Shown: positions 8,403 to 17,192, counted from the first letter of the stretch. The stretch is 64,000 nt of DNA from Vibrio sp. Of7-15 (GCF_022347565.1 NZ_JAKRGH010000017.1:28787-92786); one strand, 5' to 3'. The notes: generated from the letters alone by a model not told the origin. Made by a program: numbers and translations.

Positions 8403-9803
8403 TTAGTAAGCTGCTTTACCAACAAAACCTTTGAAAACAGTTAAAAAAACAATTTTTAAATCCATCCACAGTGACCAACCTTGGATGTAAGCAAGATCAA
8501 ACTCAACACGCTTTTCCATTTTATCGAGGGTGTCAGTCTCGCCGCGATAACCATTAATTTGAGCCCAGCCTGTAATACCTGGCTTTACTTTGTGGCGTAA
8601 CATGTAGCGTTCAACTATTTCTCGATATTCTTCGTTATGCGCAACAGCATGAGGCCTTGGGCCTACAATGGACATTTTTCCTTGAAGAACATTGAAAAAC
8701 TGTGGTAACTCATCCAGTGATGTGCGGCGAATAAAGGCACCAAAAGGGGTGATTCGCGGGTCATTTTTTGTGGCTTGTTTGACGACACTTCCATTGTCCA
8801 TGGTGTTCATGGAGCGGAATTTCCATACTTTAATTTTACGACCATCAAGTCCGTAACGGTTTTGTTTGAATAATATTGGACCTGGAGATGATAATTTGAC
8901 GCCCAACGCGACAATTAATAAGACCGGACTGATTAGTGCGATAATGATGAGCGCTAAAACGATATCTTCTGCTCTTTTTACCCAGCCAGTTAAGCCATTA
9001 AAAGGGGTGTCATGGACACTTAAGGTGTGGATGTTGCCAACTTGATGCCAGCGAGAATGCAGCAGGTTATAAGTAAAGAAGTCAGGAACTAAATAGGTAT
9101 TAGCTGTTGTATCTGAAAATTGAGTTAAAAATTGAGCGATTCGGTGGTTTGCATGCATTGGCATCGCAATGTAGACATGTTCTATTTCACCTTCTTTTGC
9201 TTTTTGAAGGGCATCAGACACAGAGCCTAGTAATGGCAAATCCATTTGAGACTTCAGGCGTTCCGGAGCGCGCTCATCATAAAAGCCAACGAGCTCTATA
9301 CCTAAACTGTTTTTTCTTTTTAACTCTTTCGCTAAGGCTAAGCCCGTGTCTGTTACACCAATAATAGCGGCTTGTCTTTTATTAAACCCTTTTTTTCTTA
9401 AGGCCTTTAACGCTGACTTAAATAAATAGCGCCAGCCAACGAGGATAAGGGGAGTAATTAAAAACCAAGAACCGATTGCAACGCGTGAGTATATTTCACT
9501 TGTTTTAGAAAAGTAGCCTAAGGTTAATAAAATAGAAATACTGAAGATCCAAGGCAGGATTGTTGCTGATACTTGTTCTTTAAAAGAGCTAATACGCCAT
9601 GAGCGATAAAGGTTTGAGCTTTCTGCGGCAAGCAAGAAACTAAGGACCCCAAGGGCACCAGCTAATAGATATTCTTGAGTAAATGTATTTAAGTAAAAGC
9701 TCGCAATTACATAAAGAGTAGATGCAATAAAAATGACATCAGTTAGACGATACAGGAAAGCAAACTCTGTTTCGTGTGAGCGAATTAGGCCTTTTTTTTC
9801 CAT
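8403..9803 (-). CDS. Undecaprenyl-phosphate sugar phosphotransferase (WcaJ/VpsL/CpsA-like)
   Basis: A 466-residue inner-membrane enzyme that starts the repeat unit by moving a hexose-1-phosphate, probably glucose, from a UDP-sugar to undecaprenyl phosphate. It has four N-terminal transmembrane segments, a central nucleotide-binding-like domain (AAIIGVTDTGLALAKEL, about 143-160), a fifth membrane segment near 285, and the C-terminal bacterial sugar transferase domain (KFRSMNT, TSLDELPQFFNVL, GPRPHA, KPGITGWAQINGYRG). It is the first gene of the operon, behind the ops leader. Eight A residues lie in codons 2-4, a possible slippage site. A galactose-specific variant cannot be excluded. Confidence 0.93.
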   Translation of the reverse strand: MEKKGLIRSHETEFAFLYRLTDVIFIASTLYVIASFYLNTFTQEYLLAGALGVLSFLLAAESSNLYRSWRISSFKEQVSATILPWIFSISILLTLGYFSKTSEIYSRVAIGSWFLITPLILVGWRYLFKSALKALRKKGFNKRQAAIIGVTDTGLALAKELKRKNSLGIELVGFYDERAPERLKSQMDLPLLGSVSDALQKAKEGEIEHVYIAMPMHANHRIAQFLTQFSDTTANTYLVPDFFTYNLLHSRWHQVGNIHTLSVHDTPFNGLTGWVKRAEDIVLALIIIALISPVLLIVALGVKLSSPGPILFKQNRYGLDGRKIKVWKFRSMNTMDNGSVVKQATKNDPRITPFGAFIRRTSLDELPQFFNVLQGKMSIVGPRPHAVAHNEEYREIVERYMLRHKVKPGITGWAQINGYRGETDTLDKMEKRVEFDLAYIQGWSLWMDLKIVFLTVFKGFVGKAAY

Positions 9804-9841
9804 AATGTAAGTATCTTCTTAATTGGTGAAAGTAAATTAGT

Positions 9842-9853
9842 CACGCTACCGCC
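9842..9853 (-). promoter_or_regulatory. ops element (RfaH recruitment site) in the exopolysaccharide leader
   Basis: On the minus strand the sequence reads GGCGGTAGCGTG, identical to the ops core of the JUMPStart element. The preceding bases (CACCTAGG) partly resemble the rest of JUMPStart (..AGCCAGG). It lies about 40 bases upstream of the first gene of the operon and in the right orientation. In other gamma-proteobacteria ops pauses RNA polymerase and loads RfaH, which lets transcription run through long capsule, LPS and toxin operons. The sequence match is exact. RfaH dependence is inferred. Confidence 0.88.
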
Positions 9854-10015
9854 CCTAGGTGTAACCCCAGTATGACTAAGAATTTCGGTTGTGGAGGATG
9901 GACGATATGCGCTCAGGTTCAGCTTATTGATAACATCCGTGTTTCATTTTTTTGAGCTGATAATTTAGCGAATATTAGATTTTTTTAAGAGGGAATAAAG
10001 AATGGATTCTAGGGG

Positions 10016-10055
10016 GGCTTTTACTCGTTCTTGATTTTAAAAACGAGCAAAAGCC
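10016..10055 (-). other. RNA hairpin between the LuxR-type gene and the exopolysaccharide operon
   Basis: The minus-strand RNA can form an uninterrupted 14-bp stem (10055-10042 with 10029-10016), including one G-U pair that is an A-C mismatch on the plus strand, so the structure favours the minus-strand transcript. The loop is 12 bases. No U-run follows (the next bases are CCCC), so it is not a classical terminator. Its 5' arm could also pair with GCAAAA just upstream (about 10059-10064), which gives two mutually exclusive hairpins. It starts 34 bases after the stop of the LuxR-type gene and lies within the 285-base gap before the operon. Confidence 0.5.
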
Positions 10056-10088
10056 TGAGTTTTTGCCACTAAAGTATGAGAGTAGGAG

Positions 10089-10727
10089 TTAGTCGAGGTT
10101 TTGTTTGGCCCAAGACATGGCTTGTAACCTATTTTTCACTTCCAGCTTTTTGAAGATATTATATAAATGTGACTTTATCGTGTGTTCACTTATAAACAAT
10201 TTGTCAGCAATTTCTATATTGGATGCACCACTTTTGAGAGTTTGTAATATTTCTGATTCTCGTCTTGTGAGCTCGATTTCAGGCTGGGTTGTTTTTGCTG
10301 TCGTTCTTGAAGTGGTATTTGTTCTATAGTAGTCAAGCAGTTCGTTAAGCACCTTTCTTGAAAGCCAGTTTTCTCCATTCAGTATTGTTGCAAGGCCTTT
10401 GCATACGGTATCTATATCGTCTGAATGCTTGAACATCCCAAAAAGATTTGGCCATATCACAAGTTCTTCTAGTGGGATGTTTTTAGGAGTATTTATGAGA
10501 ACAGTTTTTACATTGTTTCGATACTTTTGTAGATGATTTGATAGCTCGGTGACATCACAATGGGTGGATAAGTCGATAAGGACAACATGCTCTTCTGGAT
10601 GAGAAAGAATGTCGCTATTGTTGATATTGTCAATAATAAGTAGGGGGTGACTGAGTTTAGTTTCTAAATAGTGAGCCAGAGTTGAACTCTGTAAGTTAGA
10701 TTGGGAAAACAATAATAAATTGGTCAT
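10089..10727 (-). CDS. LuxR-family transcription regulator, VpsT/CsgD-like (QstR is the alternative)
   Basis: A 212-residue regulator with an N-terminal receiver-like domain that lacks the usual phospho-acceptor pattern and a C-terminal LuxR helix-turn-helix (residues about 152-208, including LTRRESEILQTL and NIEIADKLFISEHTIKSHL). Residues 121-124 read WLSR, which fits the W[F/L/M][T/S]R motif that binds c-di-GMP in Vibrio cholerae VpsT. It lies just upstream of the exopolysaccharide operon on the same strand, so it may control that operon. QstR, a VpsT-like competence regulator, lies near ssb in V. cholerae (from memory), so orthology to QstR must be considered. A GAG element lies nine bases before the ATG. 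Confidence 0.85.
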   Translation of the reverse strand: MTNLLLFSQSNLQSSTLAHYLETKLSHPLLIIDNINNSDILSHPEEHVVLIDLSTHCDVTELSNHLQKYRNNVKTVLINTPKNIPLEELVIWPNLFGMFKHSDDIDTVCKGLATILNGENWLSRKVLNELLDYYRTNTTSRTTAKTTQPEIELTRRESEILQTLKSGASNIEIADKLFISEHTIKSHLYNIFKKLEVKNRLQAMSWAKQNLD

Positions 10728-10870
10728 TTTTTAACTCATATAAATAGATTCTAAATTTATCGTATAGCCTTGTTATCATACTTAAGTTGTAACTATATTC
10801 ATATTGAGGTTTAGTAATTTCTTATAATTAAGACTGGAGCTATGGGTTATAAATTTACTTATAATTAAAT

Positions 10871-12133
10871 ATGTTAACTAACTTTCCCATTTTTTCTTAT
10901 ATTTTTTTGTTACAAAAGAGTATATTTGCTTCTTCTTTTCTCTATCTTACGGCTGAAAGTTTGAACTCAATCGAAAAAAGAGCCACTGCTTCGCTCGCTT
11001 TTGTTTTTGTCTTAAGGATGCTTGGCTTATTTATGCTGATGCCTGTCTTAGCGCTCTACGCTCAGCATTTAGAACACTATAGTTATATCTGGGTAGGTAT
11101 CGCGATTGGTGCGTATGGTTGTACCCAGGCTCTGTTTCAAATACCTGCTGGGTGGTTGTCTGATCGGTTTGGTCGTAAACCTATCATTATTATGGGTTTG
11201 GTTATTTTTGCTCTTGGGTCTTTGATTGCTGCTAATGCGACATCACTGTATTGGGTTGCTATTGGGCGAGGAATTCAAGGGATGGGAGCGATTGCTGCTG
11301 CTGTTTTAGCGTTGGCTGCTGATTTAAGCCGAGAAAGTCAACGCACGAAGGTCATGGCTGTCATTGGTATCTCTATAGGTATGTCTTTTGCTCTAGCGAT
11401 GGTGTTAGGGCCAGTGCTTGCTGGTCAGTTTGGGCTCTCCGGGTTGTTTTATATTATCGCTGCGATGGCGTTTGTCGCTATTGTTATTGTGCAGTGGGGG
11501 GTCCCTAATCCCGTTAATATAAATAACCACAACCCTAAAGTGGTGAAAATATCAGGTGTTAAAAAAGTATTAGCGGATAATCGGTTAATTAAGCTTGATT
11601 ATGGGGTCTTTATTATTCATTGGATAATGACAGCGACCTTTATTGCTTTGCCTCTACAGCTGCTTGAACACCAAGTTATGAAAGATCAACATTGGGCATT
11701 TTACCTCCCTGTTTTCATTCTTTCTTTTGTCGTTCTTGGGCCTTTAATGAAAATAAACCGTAAAGCACCGAGAAGAGCTAATTCTATTGCTATTAGTTTG
11801 CTCATTTTAGGCATTAGTATGCTTGCTTTAAACTTTGATTCTTTATGGTTATTAGGTATTGGGGCATGGATGTATTTCTCAGGGTTTAATTTTTTAGAGG
11901 CTTCTATGCCATCACTATTAACCAAATTGGCCCCCGAACAGTATAAAGGCAGTGCTACAGGTGTGTATAGTACCAGTCAATTCTTAGGGGCTTTCATGGG
12001 CGGGGTTGCTGGCGGGATGGTGATGCAAAGTTATGGGGCATTTGCGCTATATTGCTTATCGATTTTATTGTTGATCAGCTTGCTTGTGTGCTGGCGTAAA
12101 TTGATTGTCAATGATAAAGCGGTTGCCGCCTAG
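10871..12133 (+). CDS. MFS transporter, YajR-like
   Basis: A 12-helix inner-membrane transporter of the major facilitator superfamily. The sequence from RMLGLFMLMPVLALYAQHL onward, followed by the signature loop GWLSDRFGRKPIIIMG, resembles E. coli YajR and other DHA1-type efflux proteins. YajR's extra C-terminal domain is missing. The substrate is unknown. The start is uncertain. The ATG at 10871 adds about 30 residues that the family normally lacks, and the family N-terminus aligns better with a TTG at 10961 (MNSIEKRATASLAF), although neither has a strong ribosome-binding site. It is divergent from the LuxR-type gene and lies upstream of ssb. Confidence 0.85.
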   Translation: MLTNFPIFSYIFLLQKSIFASSFLYLTAESLNSIEKRATASLAFVFVLRMLGLFMLMPVLALYAQHLEHYSYIWVGIAIGAYGCTQALFQIPAGWLSDRFGRKPIIIMGLVIFALGSLIAANATSLYWVAIGRGIQGMGAIAAAVLALAADLSRESQRTKVMAVIGISIGMSFALAMVLGPVLAGQFGLSGLFYIIAAMAFVAIVIVQWGVPNPVNINNHNPKVVKISGVKKVLADNRLIKLDYGVFIIHWIMTATFIALPLQLLEHQVMKDQHWAFYLPVFILSFVVLGPLMKINRKAPRRANSIAISLLILGISMLALNFDSLWLLGIGAWMYFSGFNFLEASMPSLLTKLAPEQYKGSATGVYSTSQFLGAFMGGVAGGMVMQSYGAFALYCLSILLLISLLVCWRKLIVNDKAVAA

Positions 12134-12266
12134 TGCAATGGAATTTGCGAGGGTCATTTAATTCTAGATCTATCTTGTACTATCATCCTCGTGATAAACT
12201 GAATCACATGTCTAATTTTTGTGAAGTGCAATGTTGCTTCACAGCTAATCTTATCTGGAGCTAATT

Positions 12267-12800
12267 ATGGCCAGTCGCGGTATTAATAAGGTTATCTTAG
12301 TTGGTAACTTAGGTGGCGATCCTGAAGTACGTTATATGCCAAGTGGTGGTGCAGTAGCAAATATTACTATTGCAACGTCTGAATCTTGGCGTGATAAGAA
12401 CACTGGTGAGCAGAAAGAGAAAACGGAATGGCACCGTGTCGCGTTATTTGGCAAGTTAGCTGAAGTGGCTGGTGAGTACCTTCGTAAAGGTTCACAAGTT
12501 TACATTGAAGGTCAATTACAAACTCGTAAATGGCAAGATCAAAATGGTCAAGAGCGATACACTACTGAGGTCGTTGTTCAAGGCTTTAATGGTGTGATGC
12601 AAATGCTTGGCGGCCGTGCACAACAAGGCCAAGGTGCACCTATGGGTGGACAGCAGCAACAGCAGTGGGGGCAACCTCAGCAGCCAGCACAACAGCAAGG
12701 CTTTGCTCCTCAGCAGCAGGCCCCACAACAAGCACCTCAGCAGGCTCAACCTCAGTATAATGAGCCACCAATGGACTTTGATGACGACATTCCATTCTAA
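12267..12800 (+). CDS. ssb: Single-stranded DNA-binding protein
   Basis: A 177-residue protein. The OB-fold (residues 1-112) begins [20 protein letters not shown] and contains the [25 protein letters not shown] core. A low-complexity Gln/Pro/Gly linker (about 115-165) follows. The acidic tip MDFDDDIPF recruits repair and replication partners. It acts in replication, repair and recombination as a tetramer. GGAG lies about six bases before the ATG. No SOS (LexA) box is evident in the 133 bases upstream, but a small hairpin (12221-12242, GTGAA..TTCAC) lies in the probable leader. A rho-independent terminator follows, so it is probably a single-gene transcript. Confidence 0.97.
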   Translation: MASRGINKVILVGNLGGDPEVRYMPSGGAVANITIATSESWRDKNTGEQKEKTEWHRVALFGKLAEVAGEYLRKGSQVYIEGQLQTRKWQDQNGQERYTTEVVVQGFNGVMQMLGGRAQQGQGAPMGGQQQQQWGQPQQPAQQQGFAPQQQAPQQAPQQAQPQYNEPPMDFDDDIPF

Positions 12801-12848
12801 ATTGTATTTGATAAATGCAGTAAGAACCTAATGTTGACTTTGACAACT

Positions 12849-12875
12849 AAAAGCTCTGCTACGGCGGAGCTTTTT
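12849..12875 (+). terminator. Rho-independent terminator of ssb
   Basis: AAAAGCTC pairs with GAGCTTTT around a ten-base loop and is followed by a T-run. It lies 49 bases after the ssb stop codon and isolates ssb from csrD. Confidence 0.85.
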
Positions 12876-13008
12876 AGTATCTGCGGATATTTAAGATTGA
12901 ATTCTAAGGTTTGCCTCACTGTGCTGAAATCAAAACATTCACATTTGAACTTATTCTTTTAATAATATTGTATGGATACTTGCTACTTTGCCAAGAGGCT
13001 CACTTTTT

Positions 13009-14982
13009 ATGCGTAAAACACCAACATTGCGATTGAGTAACCGCTTAGTTGCTTTTGTTACTTTGATTGTTGTCAGTGCTATTTTTGTTATTTTTGTTGG
13101 TGGGGCAATCAGTTTTAAAAAGATTGGTAATGAGCATTTAAACCATTACTTAGAAGGTATTGTCGACGTTATTGATCAGGAAATGTCAGATCCTGAAGAT
13201 GCTGAAAGTTTGTCTCGCTGGCTACCTAAGCTATTAAAAGCCAGTAATGTGGTTGAAATGAGCATCACAACGGATGCGGGCCCTGTTTACTCTTTCAAGG
13301 AAATTCAGTTACAGCTTGAACCCTCTTTGTTGTACCAAAAGCGCTATCCGTTAGAGTTGAATCAAGGTTATTACATTGAGTTCAAAACCCTGCCCGCATA
13401 CAGTAGCTTTACTTATTCCATCGGCGCGATGTTTTCTATTACTGCGGCAATCATGCTCATCATTGCGGGGTTAATATGGGGGTTAAGCTGGCTTAAGCGT
13501 CAGCTGCATGGCTCTGAATTATTAGAAGAGCGCGGGAGGATGATATTGGCTGGTCATGTAGAGCCATACGCTATTGGTTCTGAAGATGAATGGCCCGCGA
13601 CAGCAAGCCTTGCGCTTGATCAGCTTATTTCTGAATTGCAGGATGCTCGACAAGAACGCAGTCGTTTCGATACGTTTATTCGAACTCATACCTTTTTAGA
13701 TCAATTGACTGGCTCTGCGAACCGAGTGCTGTTTGACAGTAAATTAGAGTCTGTTCTGCAAGAGTCTGACAGCCAAGGAGCCGTGCTTTTAATTCGCTTT
13801 GATGAATGGGAAGAAGTATTAGAGCATTCAGGAAAAGAGTTAGCGGATGAGCTCATTGTCGAGTCTGGGGGGCTACTGTCGAACTTGATCCAGCGTTATC
13901 CTGATGTGGTGCTATCCCGTTATTACGAATCTGATTTTGCGATTCTGATCCCCCATCAATCTGTCAAAGATATTATGCATTTCTCGGCTCAAGTTTTACG
14001 AGTTTTAGAGCGCTTGAGCCCACCTGAGCCACTCCATAGTGATAATTGGTGTCATATTGGTGTCACTATGTTTGGTGTCGGTGAGCGTCGTGGGCGTGTT
14101 ATGGATGAAGTTGAAATGGCACTACGTAGTGCTAAGTTACAAAACGCGAACAGCTGGTCATTATTTAAAAAAGGCCAGCAGGAGCAAACAAGCCGTGGGA
14201 ATGTTAGATGGCGAAGTCTGTTTGATGCGGTTTTTGAGCAAAAAGAGCTTCAGCTTTATAAACAGCCTGTCTTCATGGAGGGGGGCAAGACACCTCTACA
14301 TTATGAATTATTAGCCAGAATTAAAGATGAAAATGGCTTTTTAATTAAAGCATCTCGTTTTTTACCTGCTATAGAACAAGTTGGTTACCAGATTCGAATG
14401 GATCGTCGAGTGGTAACACAAACGCTGACACTGTTACGAAAAGAAAATGGTGAAAGAAGTTATTCGGTAAACTTACATGTGTTATCACTGCAAGATAAAA
14501 GTTTTAATCGTTGGCTAAGAGATGAACTCTTGCAATTGCCTCGTATGTTATTAAAACATCTAAGCTTTGAATTTGTTGAAGGGAGCTTAGTTACTCACCT
14601 TGATTTTGTTCGTCCTGTAGTACGTATGCTGTCAGGGTTGGGCTGCAAGATCGTGGTCGATCAAGCCGGGCGTACTATTGTCAGTACCCACTATATTAAA
14701 GATTTGAAAGTGGACTACCTTAAACTTCATCGCAGTTTGATGAGAGATATTCATCAAAGATATGAAAATCAACTGTTTGTCCGTAGTATCATTGGGGCAT
14801 GTGCGGATTCTAATGCAAAGGTGATTGCCGTTGGGGTTGAAAAAGAAAAGGAATGGCACTTGCTTAAAGAGTTAGGTGTTTCTGGTGGGCAAGGGCGATT
14901 TTTTAATGCGGAAACCTCATTGCATCATCAGCCGAAAAAAGTTCAGCAACCGAAACGACGTAATCGTTGGGCGAGAAAGTAA
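13009..14982 (+). CDS. csrD: CsrD/MshH, degenerate GGDEF-EAL regulator of Csr small-RNA turnover
   Basis: A 657-residue inner-membrane protein with two transmembrane helices (about 14-35 and 138-160), a linker, a GGDEF-like domain and an EAL-like domain. Both active sites are degenerate. YYESDF (about 305-310) stands in place of GGDEF, and the EAL triad reads ELL (about 433-435), so it should neither make nor cleave c-di-GMP. E. coli CsrD works with RNase E to degrade the CsrB/CsrC RNAs. In vibrios the gene (mshH) sits ahead of the MSHA locus, as here. The ATG at 13009 is preferred because AAGAGG lies ten bases upstream. A TTG at 12988 is unlikely. Confidence 0.93.
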   Translation: MRKTPTLRLSNRLVAFVTLIVVSAIFVIFVGGAISFKKIGNEHLNHYLEGIVDVIDQEMSDPEDAESLSRWLPKLLKASNVVEMSITTDAGPVYSFKEIQLQLEPSLLYQKRYPLELNQGYYIEFKTLPAYSSFTYSIGAMFSITAAIMLIIAGLIWGLSWLKRQLHGSELLEERGRMILAGHVEPYAIGSEDEWPATASLALDQLISELQDARQERSRFDTFIRTHTFLDQLTGSANRVLFDSKLESVLQESDSQGAVLLIRFDEWEEVLEHSGKELADELIVESGGLLSNLIQRYPDVVLSRYYESDFAILIPHQSVKDIMHFSAQVLRVLERLSPPEPLHSDNWCHIGVTMFGVGERRGRVMDEVEMALRSAKLQNANSWSLFKKGQQEQTSRGNVRWRSLFDAVFEQKELQLYKQPVFMEGGKTPLHYELLARIKDENGFLIKASRFLPAIEQVGYQIRMDRRVVTQTLTLLRKENGERSYSVNLHVLSLQDKSFNRWLRDELLQLPRMLLKHLSFEFVEGSLVTHLDFVRPVVRMLSGLGCKIVVDQAGRTIVSTHYIKDLKVDYLKLHRSLMRDIHQRYENQLFVRSIIGACADSNAKVIAVGVEKEKEWHLLKELGVSGGQGRFFNAETSLHHQPKKVQQPKRRNRWARK

Positions 14983-15043
14983 TCGTACATTTCTCAGACT
15001 GGCTATTATATAGTATGCCTGCATCAGCACCATTAAGCTTCTA

Positions 15044-15066
15044 GGTACATAGAGTACCAAGTTTTT
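15044..15066 (+). terminator. Possible terminator between csrD and mshI
   Basis: GGTAC pairs with GTACC around a five-base loop and is followed by AAG and five T residues. The stem is short, so termination may be partial. It lies 61 bases after the csrD stop and 21 bases before mshI. Confidence 0.4.
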
Positions 15067-15087
15067 CATGTATTAATTTATAGAGCT

Positions 15088-16545
15088 ATGAGTACGTTGT
15101 CTTTTTTTAAAAAATTCACCCGTTCCAGTAAAGTTAAAAATACAGTGAGTATTGCCGTACTTTCTGATGGACTCTATGTGGCTGTAAGTAATCACTCACA
15201 GCAGCCCGCTTCTTGTTTTAAGGAAGCAGCAGTACCTGAAAAATGGGCGATGGCACTAAAAGCCGCTGTTGAGCAATTATCGGCGACTGGCTATGGTGCC
15301 AATGTCATTATTGGTTCGTCTTTGTATCAAAGTCTTCAAATTGATAAGCCAGACGTTCCACGAGAAGATCTACCAAGTGCTTTGCCTTTTCTTGTAAAAG
15401 ATTTGGTGAATGATCGTGTGGCGGATATTGTCGCTGATGGATTCCCCTTAGAAAGTAGCGATAAGTTGCAAGCTTATGTCACTCAGAAGAAAAACATTGA
15501 GCAGTTGCTGGATGCTTGTCGTCATGCTGGTATTGAATTATTGCAAATTCTACCGGAAGAGATGGCTTGGGGGAAAAGCCAAGTAGATGTTTCAAGCTGG
15601 ATGTTACTTCACCGCAGCAGTGGAGGTGACTTAAAGCTTAGCGCTTACCATGAGCAAACTATTGGTTTTCATCGTTTACTGCGTGGTTTTAGCTCCCCAC
15701 TGGGTGGCGAAATGGCCAGTAGCCTTCAGTTAGATGGCCTTGCATTGGAGCTGCAGCGCTCTTTTGATTATTTGAATGCTCAACTAAAAACGGGCCCAAT
15801 TAATCAGCTTTATCTCATGTGTGATGATGAAAGTGGTGAGCAACTCGCTAACGATCTTCGCCTTCGCTTAAGTGTTCAAGTCGCGCCTCTTCCTGTACCT
15901 GATGAATCGATTCATCGTTGTGGTGAGGTTTTAGCATGGGCAGGGCTACAGCTTTTTAATGCTGATATTAATTTATACCCAGATTATCTGCGTCCGAAGA
16001 AAAACTATTTAACTCTGCAAAACCTCGGTATCAGCTGGGTAGCTGGGATCGTGTTATTAATGGGAGTTTTTGGTTACCTGACGTGGCAAAGCCAGCAGCT
16101 AGAAAAAGAACTGACTGCTGCGCGAACAAAAGTACAAACATTAGATCAAGAGTTAAACGCATTGAATAAACGTTTAGCGAAACACAAGCCATTGCCAGCA
16201 CGTATCGCCGCGGTAAGCCGTTTGAAAGAAACCATTAAGTTACAAGAAACGTCACTCAATGCCATTTCTGGCCATGATACTTCTTTACAAATCGGTTATT
16301 CGGGAATGATGCAAGACTTGGCTAAAATTGGTCGCAATGATATTTCTCTTACTCGTATTTATGTGCAGGGCGATATGATGGATCTACAAGGCTTAGCACG
16401 AAACGCCAGTGTTGTGCCAAACTGGTTGCAACAGTTCCAATCGGAGCTACACCTTGTTGGGCGAACGTTTAAAAAAATGTCCATTGGCAGGGACGAGCAA
16501 GATAGAGTGACTTTCTCCTTACTGACAGAGGCGAAAGGACAATGA
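15088..16545 (+). CDS. mshI: MSHA biogenesis protein MshI (PilM-like plus PilN-like)
   Basis: A 485-residue protein. The N-terminal part (to about 300) is an actin-like PilM-type domain, with PEEMAWG and LQLDGLALELQRSFDYL segments typical of pilus PilM proteins. A transmembrane helix (about 311-330) and a coiled coil (about 333-375) leading into a periplasmic PilN-like domain follow. One protein therefore covers what pilM and pilN do in type IVa pili, linking the cytoplasmic ATPase to the periplasmic alignment complex. It is the first gene of the assembly block, and its stop overlaps mshJ by four bases (ATGA). The ribosome-binding site before the ATG at 15088 is weak. Confidence 0.9.
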   Translation: MSTLSFFKKFTRSSKVKNTVSIAVLSDGLYVAVSNHSQQPASCFKEAAVPEKWAMALKAAVEQLSATGYGANVIIGSSLYQSLQIDKPDVPREDLPSALPFLVKDLVNDRVADIVADGFPLESSDKLQAYVTQKKNIEQLLDACRHAGIELLQILPEEMAWGKSQVDVSSWMLLHRSSGGDLKLSAYHEQTIGFHRLLRGFSSPLGGEMASSLQLDGLALELQRSFDYLNAQLKTGPINQLYLMCDDESGEQLANDLRLRLSVQVAPLPVPDESIHRCGEVLAWAGLQLFNADINLYPDYLRPKKNYLTLQNLGISWVAGIVLLMGVFGYLTWQSQQLEKELTAARTKVQTLDQELNALNKRLAKHKPLPARIAAVSRLKETIKLQETSLNAISGHDTSLQIGYSGMMQDLAKIGRNDISLTRIYVQGDMMDLQGLARNASVVPNWLQQFQSELHLVGRTFKKMSIGRDEQDRVTFSLLTEAKGQ

Positions 16546-17192
16546 AGATAGACATGTCGTGGTGGAATAGCCTACATGAGAAATTTGATGCCTTAAGTAA
16601 GCGAGAGCAAGTACTTGTTGGTATCATGGGGTGGGTGGCCGTTGCGCTGGGTTTGACGACATTTGTTGTTGAGCCTGCTTTTTTGCATTACCAGAAACAA
16701 GAAAAGCAGCTTATTTCTTATCAGCGTGATGCGGTAAGTAAAGCTCAGCAAATCGATCTTGCTCACTTTAAGCTAAAAAGAGATCCTAATGCTGCCATTG
16801 ATAAAGAGTTTCAGCAGCTTACCCAACGAAGCCAAGCTTTATCCGCAGAATTGGACCAGATTATTGGTGGTTTGGTCTCTCCGGGAAAAATGGCCGAATT
16901 ACTTGAACAAGTGCTAGTGAATTCATCGAAATTGAAATTACTCTCTCTTGAGTCTTTGCCTGCTGAGCGCTTATTAGAAGGCAAGAAAAAGACGGGGTAT
17001 TTTGTTCATCCAGTCCGGATTGTGCTAACGGGTTCTTATTTTGATATATCTGAATATTTAGCCGCTTTAGAGCAATTGTCAGTGAAATATTATTGGCGAA
17101 CTTTTGAATATCAGGTTGAAGAGTACCCAACAGCACGCCTTACATTAACGGTATACACATTAGGTTCGAGTGAGGGCTTCATTGGTGGTTAA
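16542..17192 (+). CDS. mshJ: MSHA biogenesis protein MshJ (PilO-like)
   Basis: A 216-residue bitopic inner-membrane protein. A short cytoplasmic N-terminus (LSKREQVLVGIMGWVAV) leads into one transmembrane helix (about 23-43), a coiled coil and a periplasmic ferredoxin-like domain, the layout of PilO/GspM-type alignment proteins. It would pair with the PilN-like part of MshI. Its start overlaps the mshI stop by four bases, which indicates translational coupling. Identification rests on position and architecture more than on a sharp motif. Confidence 0.87.
   Translation: MKIDMSWWNSLHEKFDALSKREQVLVGIMGWVAVALGLTTFVVEPAFLHYQKQEKQLISYQRDAVSKAQQIDLAHFKLKRDPNAAIDKEFQQLTQRSQALSAELDQIIGGLVSPGKMAELLEQVLVNSSKLKLLSLESLPAERLLEGKKKTGYFVHPVRIVLTGSYFDISEYLAALEQLSVKYYWRTFEYQVEEYPTARLTLTVYTLGSSEGFIGG

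Noticed and set aside
10060..10088. Sigma-54 promoter (TGGC..TTGC) ahead of the exopolysaccharide operon
   Set aside because: The spacing between GG and GC is 11 instead of the required 10 bases.
12134..12266. Possible LexA (SOS) box ahead of ssb
   Set aside because: No CTGT-N8-ACAG-like dyad was found. Only a small GTGAA..TTCAC hairpin is present.
13009..14982. csrD as an active c-di-GMP enzyme
   Set aside because: Both catalytic motifs are degenerate (YYESDF for GGDEF, ELL for EAL).
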